From Nocardia pneumoniae NBRC 100136 (GTDB taxonomy: Bacteria; Actinomycetota; Actinomycetes; Mycobacteriales; Mycobacteriaceae), in assembly GCF_000308755.1 (NCBI RefSeq), contig NZ_BAGF01000079.1, forward strand, positions 124,001 through 188,000: a stretch of DNA of 64,000 nucleotides, given 5' to 3'. The position numbers and the translations under genes were made by a program. The notes beneath the pieces are model-generated. The model did not search any database. It was not told where the DNA came from and saw nothing but the letters and a program-made list of their open reading frames with translations. Below, piece after piece: positions 59,908-64,000 of this stretch (its first letter is position 1; every line of letters begins with the position of its first letter).

Positions 59908-61128
59908 CTACACCTGGGCCGAATGGGTCGAGTTGGATGGGGTGGCCGGGCCGCCGTCAGCAGGCTTCTCCGTGATCGCCTGGGGATCGGTATTGTCGCC
60001 CGGCCACTCATTGACGTTTCCGGTGTGCACCGGGTTGCGCCGCGACCGCAGATACATCAGCGCCGACAGCGCGATCAGGATGGCGAACACCACGAGCACG
60101 CCCGCCAACCCGCCGATGACGTGCGCGATGGCCCAGCAGATCGCCCCGGCCACCCCGGCCAGCGGCAAGGTGAGCAACCAGGCGACCACCATTCGTCCCA
60201 TCACGCTCCACCGCACCTCCGCGCCCTTGCCGAGGCCGGTGCCGAGGATCGAGCCGGTCGCGGTCTGCGTGGTGGACAGCGGCAACCCGAAGTGCGCGGA
60301 GGTGAGGATGATCGCCGCCGAGGCGGACTCGGCGGCCAAGCCCTGCGGTGAGTCGATTTCGACCAGGCCCTTGCCGAGCGTCCGGATGATCCGCCAGCCC
60401 CCGAGATAGGTACCCGCAGCGATCGCCACGGCACATGCGGCCATCACCCACAGCGGCATCTCGTCGTTCTTGGTGAGCGTCCCGTGCGCCACGAGCGCGA
60501 GGAAGATCACGCCCATCGTCTTCTGGGCGTCATTGGTGCCGTGCGCCAGCGAGACCAGCGAGGCGGAGCCGATCTGCCCCCAGCGGAAGCCCTGGGTGAC
60601 CTTGTCCTCGTCGGAGCCCCTGGTGATCCGGTAGACCAGCCAGGTGCCGATCGCCGAGACCAGCGCGGCGACGATCGGGGCGAGCACCGCGGGAAGAATG
60701 ATCTTGGTGACCACGCCGTCCGAACCGGACGCCCAGATCACCCCGCTCCAGCCGAGCGCGGCCAGCGTCGCGCCGATCAGACCGCCGAACAGCGCGTGCG
60801 AAGAACTCGACGGCAACCCGAACAGCCAGGTCAGCAGGTTCCACAGAATCCCGCCGACCAGCCCGGCGAACACGATGACGAGCAGATCGTGACCCGACAC
60901 CGCGTCGAGGCGGACGATGCCCTTGGCCACGGTCGCGGCGACGGCGACCGACAGGAACGCGCCGATCAGGTTCAGCACCGCCGAGAGCGCGACCGCGATG
61001 CGCGGCCGGAGCGCACCGGTGGCGATCGAGGTCGCCATGGCGTTGGCGGTGTCGTGGAATCCGTTGGTGAAATCGAAGACGAGCGCCGTGCCGATGACGA
61101 TCAGGAGAACCAGTAGTTCGACGGTCAC
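59908..61128 (-). CDS. pitA: Low-affinity inorganic phosphate transporter (Pit)
   Basis: About 406 aa, ten or so membrane helices. Pit signature repeats are FDFTNGFHDTANAMATSIATGALRPR split across GFHDTANAMA and SLAHGTNDAQKTMGVIF. GLPSSSSHALFGGLIGA and GLPLSTTQTATGSILG form the mirrored second element. It symports metal-phosphate with protons. GTG 61128 follows GGAGG; a frame 6 codons longer lacks support. Neighbours match the mycobacterial pitA locus. Confidence 0.92.
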   Translation of the reverse strand: MTVELLVLLIVIGTALVFDFTNGFHDTANAMATSIATGALRPRIAVALSAVLNLIGAFLSVAVAATVAKGIVRLDAVSGHDLLVIVFAGLVGGILWNLLTWLFGLPSSSSHALFGGLIGATLAALGWSGVIWASGSDGVVTKIILPAVLAPIVAALVSAIGTWLVYRITRGSDEDKVTQGFRWGQIGSASLVSLAHGTNDAQKTMGVIFLALVAHGTLTKNDEMPLWVMAACAVAIAAGTYLGGWRIIRTLGKGLVEIDSPQGLAAESASAAIILTSAHFGLPLSTTQTATGSILGTGLGKGAEVRWSVMGRMVVAWLLTLPLAGVAGAICWAIAHVIGGLAGVLVVFAILIALSALMYLRSRRNPVHTGNVNEWPGDNTDPQAITEKPADGGPATPSNSTHSAQV

Positions 61129-61216
61129 GCCTCCAGTGTGAAGCACAGGTTAATTCCGGTGCCGCCCGGTTGCCGCGAACCGTTCGTCCAGGATGGGCTA
61201 GCCTGGTTCGCCCTGC

Positions 61217-62473
61217 TCACCCGAATCGGGTGCAGCCGGAGGCCACCGGCCGACCGGCGAAGCGATCGTCGATCCACTCGGTGGCGCCGGGGATGCCGCT
61301 GAGCCCGACCAGGAAGTGTTCGCCGAGGTAGACCTGGAAATCAACCGACGTCCCGGCGCGACACCAGTCCGCGTAGAGTTTCTCCGCGCCGGCCAGCGGC
61401 ACCCATGGATCGTGCGAGGCGTGATAGAGGAACACCGGCACCGTCGGCGCGGCGGCGCCCATCCGATTGGCGGCCAGGATCTCCTTGATCACCGGCAGGT
61501 CGGTGGGCGCGGACGCGTCGGTGAGCACCTGCACCGGGATCGGCGCCACGACCCCGGCGAACTCCTGCGCGGACATGCAGAAGTCCTTGCCGATCTGGGC
61601 CAGGCGCCAGCCGTTGTCGTTCATCAACCCGAGCATCTCCGGGTACTCCCGCGCCAGCCCGAGCGTCGCGGCCAGGAAGACCCCGGACGCGAGGTTGCGG
61701 CCGTTCATGGTGTCCAGCAGCATGCCGAAGTCGGCGGGGACGCCGCCGAACGCCGCACCCACCAGGTTCAGCTCCGGCGCGTACTCCGGCGCCAACTGGG
61801 CGGCCCACCCGCTGGCGATGGCGCCACCGGAGTATCCCGTGAGCACCGTCGGCGTGTCCGGTCGCAAGCCCAGCTCCGGGGTTCCCACCACGGCCCGGAT
61901 CGCGTCGAGCACCGCGTGCCCGGCCATCACGCCCGCCCCGTAGGCCTGCCGTGGGCCCTGATGATCGGGCACGAGCACGGCATAGCCCTTCGACAGGGGA
62001 ATCTGCGCGGCCCAGAGCTTGGCCGACAGCTCGCCCTTGAGCTCGTAGGACGGCGCGCACCGATGCCCGAGCGAATCGATGGCGGCATTGAACGTCAACA
62101 GTGGGCGCGGTCCCGGCCCGGTCCACGGCGTCCTCGGCACCAGCAGCGTCGCGACCACCGGAACCGGGCGTCCCTTGGCATCGGTGGATCGCAGCAGCAG
62201 TTCGGTGGAGGTCAACGGAAACAGCGTCAGGCCGGTGCCGCCGGGGCGGGCGGCCAGAACCGTCCCGAGCGGCTGGCTCTCGAACTCCGGCGGCGGCGTG
62301 TAGAAGGGATCGCCCAGCGGCGTGGGCAGAATTCCGCTGTACTCGCGCGACGGCGTGAGCAACTGCTCGATCGGATTCGCCTGCGCGGGCATCCCGACCG
62401 CACTCACCGCCACAGCGCCGAGCAGCGCCACCAGCACTCGGGCAGACCGCCCGCCCAGCAACTTTCGCATCAT
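61217..62473 (-). CDS. Secreted lipase family protein (LIP)
   Basis: About 418 aa. Start MMRKLLGGRSARVLVALLGA with cleavage near AQA (residue ~31) predicts Sec export. The alpha/beta fold includes VVATLLVPRTPWTGPGPRPLL, the DHQGPRQAYGAG segment of secretory lipases, the nucleophile elbow LTGYSGGAIASGW, and late YHASHDPWVPL (Asp) and LGEHFLVG (His). Two Cys pairs are possible. ATG 62473 follows GGGTGGG. Triacylglycerol or ester substrates are likely. Confidence 0.88.
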   Translation of the reverse strand: MMRKLLGGRSARVLVALLGAVAVSAVGMPAQANPIEQLLTPSREYSGILPTPLGDPFYTPPPEFESQPLGTVLAARPGGTGLTLFPLTSTELLLRSTDAKGRPVPVVATLLVPRTPWTGPGPRPLLTFNAAIDSLGHRCAPSYELKGELSAKLWAAQIPLSKGYAVLVPDHQGPRQAYGAGVMAGHAVLDAIRAVVGTPELGLRPDTPTVLTGYSGGAIASGWAAQLAPEYAPELNLVGAAFGGVPADFGMLLDTMNGRNLASGVFLAATLGLAREYPEMLGLMNDNGWRLAQIGKDFCMSAQEFAGVVAPIPVQVLTDASAPTDLPVIKEILAANRMGAAAPTVPVFLYHASHDPWVPLAGAEKLYADWCRAGTSVDFQVYLGEHFLVGLSGIPGATEWIDDRFAGRPVASGCTRFG

Positions 62474-62584
62474 CCCACCCACCCGCCGATTCCTTGTCCG
62501 GAGCACGAACCGGCCGAACCATTGCATTGTGGCGGCCATCCGGAACCTTGCGCTGCCCATACTTACAGTGGCTCAACGTGCTTC

Positions 62585-62621
62585 GCACGCCCGACACGCG
62601 CCCTCGGCGGAGCGGGCGTGC
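62585..62621. terminator. Inverted repeat between lipase and ligase genes
   Basis: GCACGCCCG, 19 bp, CGGGCGTGC: perfect 9-bp arms just past the ligase stop at 62641 on the same strand, fitting its terminator. Confidence 0.55.
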
Positions 62622-62640
62622 TTCACTTCGAAAGCGGTGA

Positions 62641-64000
62641 TCAGGGCAGCAGCGCGCGAACGGTGTCGATGGTGTCCGCGTCGGCGGGTTCCTTGTCCGG
62701 GCGGTAGCGCACGACGCGAGCGAAACGCAATGCGACGCCGCCGGGATAGCGCGGGCTCACCTGGACCCCGTCGAGGGCGATCTCGACGACCAGCCGCGGC
62801 CACAGGTACACGGTGTGCTGATCGCGGGATCGCTCGTGCCGCGGGAATTCGGCGGTCTGCCAGTGCAGCAGCGCGTCGGTGAGACCTTTGAAGGTCTTGC
62901 CCACCATGACCGGGTCGCCCGTGTCCGGGTCGCGGGCGCCGAGGTGCAGATTCGACAGGTAGCCCGTGCGGCGGCCGTAGCCCCACTCGGCGCCGAGCAC
63001 GATCAGATCGAGGGTGTGCGTCGGCTTGATCTTCTGCCAGGCCCGGCCGCGCCTGCCCGCCGCGTACGGCGCGGTCAACGACTTGACCATCACGCCCTCG
63101 TGCCCCGCCGCGAGCGCGCCGTCGAAATATTCGGCGGCCGCCTCGGCGTCCGGCCGCAGCAGCGCGGGAATGCTGTGCTCACCGGCCACTTCGGTCAGCG
63201 CGGCGCGCCGCTCAGCCAGCGGAGCGTCGAGCAGGTCCCGGCCGTCCAGGTGCAGGCAGTCGAAGAAGTACGGGTGCAGCAGCAGCTCGCGCGTGGAACT
63301 CACCTCGGCGAAACGGCTCATGGTCTCCTGGAACGGGCGCGGCCGCCCGGCGTCGGTGAGCGCGAGCGTCTCCCCGTCCAGCACCACGCTCGTGCAGTGC
63401 AGACCGGCCACCAACTCGACCAGCTCCGGAACGCCCGCGGTGATGTCGCGCAGCGTCCTGGTGAACACCCGCACCTGGTCCCCATTCCGATGCACCTGGA
63501 TGCGGGCGCCGTCCAGCTTGTGCTCGACGCTCACCTCGCCCTCGAATTCGAGCAGCGCCTCGTCCAGCGTCGCGCCGGGCGAGGCGAGCATCGGCTGGAT
63601 CGGACGGCCGACCTCGAGCCGGAATGCGGCGAGCGCGGCGGCGCCGCCGGTCAGCGCGGCCGCGGCGGTGACCGGCAACTGGCCCGACAGCATGTACGCC
63701 CGGCGAACCAGGTCGGCGGGGACGTCGGCGGCGATCGCCACGGCTTCGGCGACGACGGCCGTCAGCGCGCCCTGGCGCAACTCCCCGGTCAGCAGGCGCA
63801 GCAGAAAGCTCTGCTCATCCGCGGTGGCGGCGGACCACAGCGCGGTGAGCAGTTCCTTCCGCCGGGCCGCCGACCCGGGGCCGGAGGTCTCGGCCAGATC
63901 GCTCAGCGCGGCGTGCACCGCGGGCACCGTCAGCGTCGCCGCGGCCGCTGGTGGATGATCCAGCGCGGCGAGTGTGCGCCAACCCGTCCCGATCCGGCCC
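62641..64000 (-). CDS. ligB: ATP-dependent DNA ligase, LigB type (5' end outside window)
   Basis: The frame is open to the right window edge, so the N-terminus is cut. The visible N-terminal helical domain (GSAARRKELLTALWSAA, LLRLLTGELRQGAL) resembles LigB. The adenylylation domain carries the active-site VEHKLDGARIQVHR, FTRTLRDITAG and VLDGETLAL, then EGVMVKSL and WQKIKPTHTLDL. The C-terminal OB domain includes LHLGARDPDTG and RPDKEPADADT. It joins nicked duplex DNA using ATP, in addition to the essential NAD-dependent LigA expected elsewhere. Confidence 0.92.
   Translation of the reverse strand, partial: GRIGTGWRTLAALDHPPAAAATLTVPAVHAALSDLAETSGPGSAARRKELLTALWSAATADEQSFLLRLLTGELRQGALTAVVAEAVAIAADVPADLVRRAYMLSGQLPVTAAAALTGGAAALAAFRLEVGRPIQPMLASPGATLDEALLEFEGEVSVEHKLDGARIQVHRNGDQVRVFTRTLRDITAGVPELVELVAGLHCTSVVLDGETLALTDAGRPRPFQETMSRFAEVSSTRELLLHPYFFDCLHLDGRDLLDAPLAERRAALTEVAGEHSIPALLRPDAEAAAEYFDGALAAGHEGVMVKSLTAPYAAGRRGRAWQKIKPTHTLDLIVLGAEWGYGRRTGYLSNLHLGARDPDTGDPVMVGKTFKGLTDALLHWQTAEFPRHERSRDQHTVYLWPRLVVEIALDGVQVSPRYPGGVALRFARVVRYRPDKEPADADTIDTVRALLP

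Overview
The window looks like a chromosomal segment of a mycolic-acid actinomycete, most likely Nocardia. The evidence is very high GC with GC-rich third codon positions, frequent GTG starts and 4-bp ATGA/GTGA gene overlaps. Family content agrees: EspG, mycobacterial-type SigM, three DUF4254 proteins, DUF397 plus a DUF5753-type regulator, and a DUF3349/DUF3349/membrane protein/Pit block ordered as in mycobacteria. Genus level is inference; no rRNA, tRNA, CRISPR array, integrase or transposase was seen.

Layout. 0-1.2 kb: tail of an ESX-related pair ending in EspG. 1.3-7 kb: PPK2 kinase, LLM oxidoreductase, HTH regulator with SDR, then SigM and a probable anti-sigma protein. 7-16.4 kb: esterase/TetR divergon with two matching operators, a small secreted peptide, DsbA-VKOR disulfide pair, HtrA protease, zinc alcohol dehydrogenase, AI-2E membrane protein, TPR protein. 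16.4-27.6 kb: asparagine-type permease, a MetE homologue lacking zinc ligands, 3-hydroxybutyryl-CoA dehydrogenase, isocitrate lyase, hydrolase/MarR divergon, DUF4254 pair, RDD and secreted proteins.

27.7-44.7 kb is a purine catabolism locus. 8-oxoguanine deaminase, fused xanthine dehydrogenase with FAD subunit, urate oxidase, hydroxyisourate hydrolase, OHCU decarboxylase, PuuE allantoinase and allantoicase would carry (8-oxo)guanine/xanthine through urate and allantoin to ureidoglycolate. A MobA-like and an XdhC-like protein may serve the molybdenum cofactor, and an NMT1-type ABC importer closes the block. A DUF6986 aldolase-fold protein sits where a glyoxylate-handling step might be expected. 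A conserved 38-39 bp element precedes both the xdh operon and the importer operon.

45.8-56.7 kb is an amino-sugar locus: DeoR and TetR regulators, a sugar ABC importer without ATPase, and a divergent operon of SIS isomerase/deaminase, ROK kinase, NagA-type deacetylase, PfkB kinase and class II aldolase. Together these match every step of the N-acetylgalactosamine (Aga) route. 57-64 kb holds small conserved proteins, the Pit block, a secreted lipase and a truncated ATP-dependent DNA ligase.

The most unusual theme is repeated local duplication at gene junctions. Three degenerate copies of the FAD-subunit end plus Fe-S start lie in front of xdh. A junction-copy mini-ORF lies between the ROK kinase and nagA genes. 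About 90-bp repeats lie between the SIS and ROK genes, a 145-bp tandem duplication lies before the aldolase, a TetR 3' end is duplicated, and an SDR fragment lies before sigM. Several copies carry a start codon and sometimes a Shine-Dalgarno site, so they may shape translation of the downstream gene.
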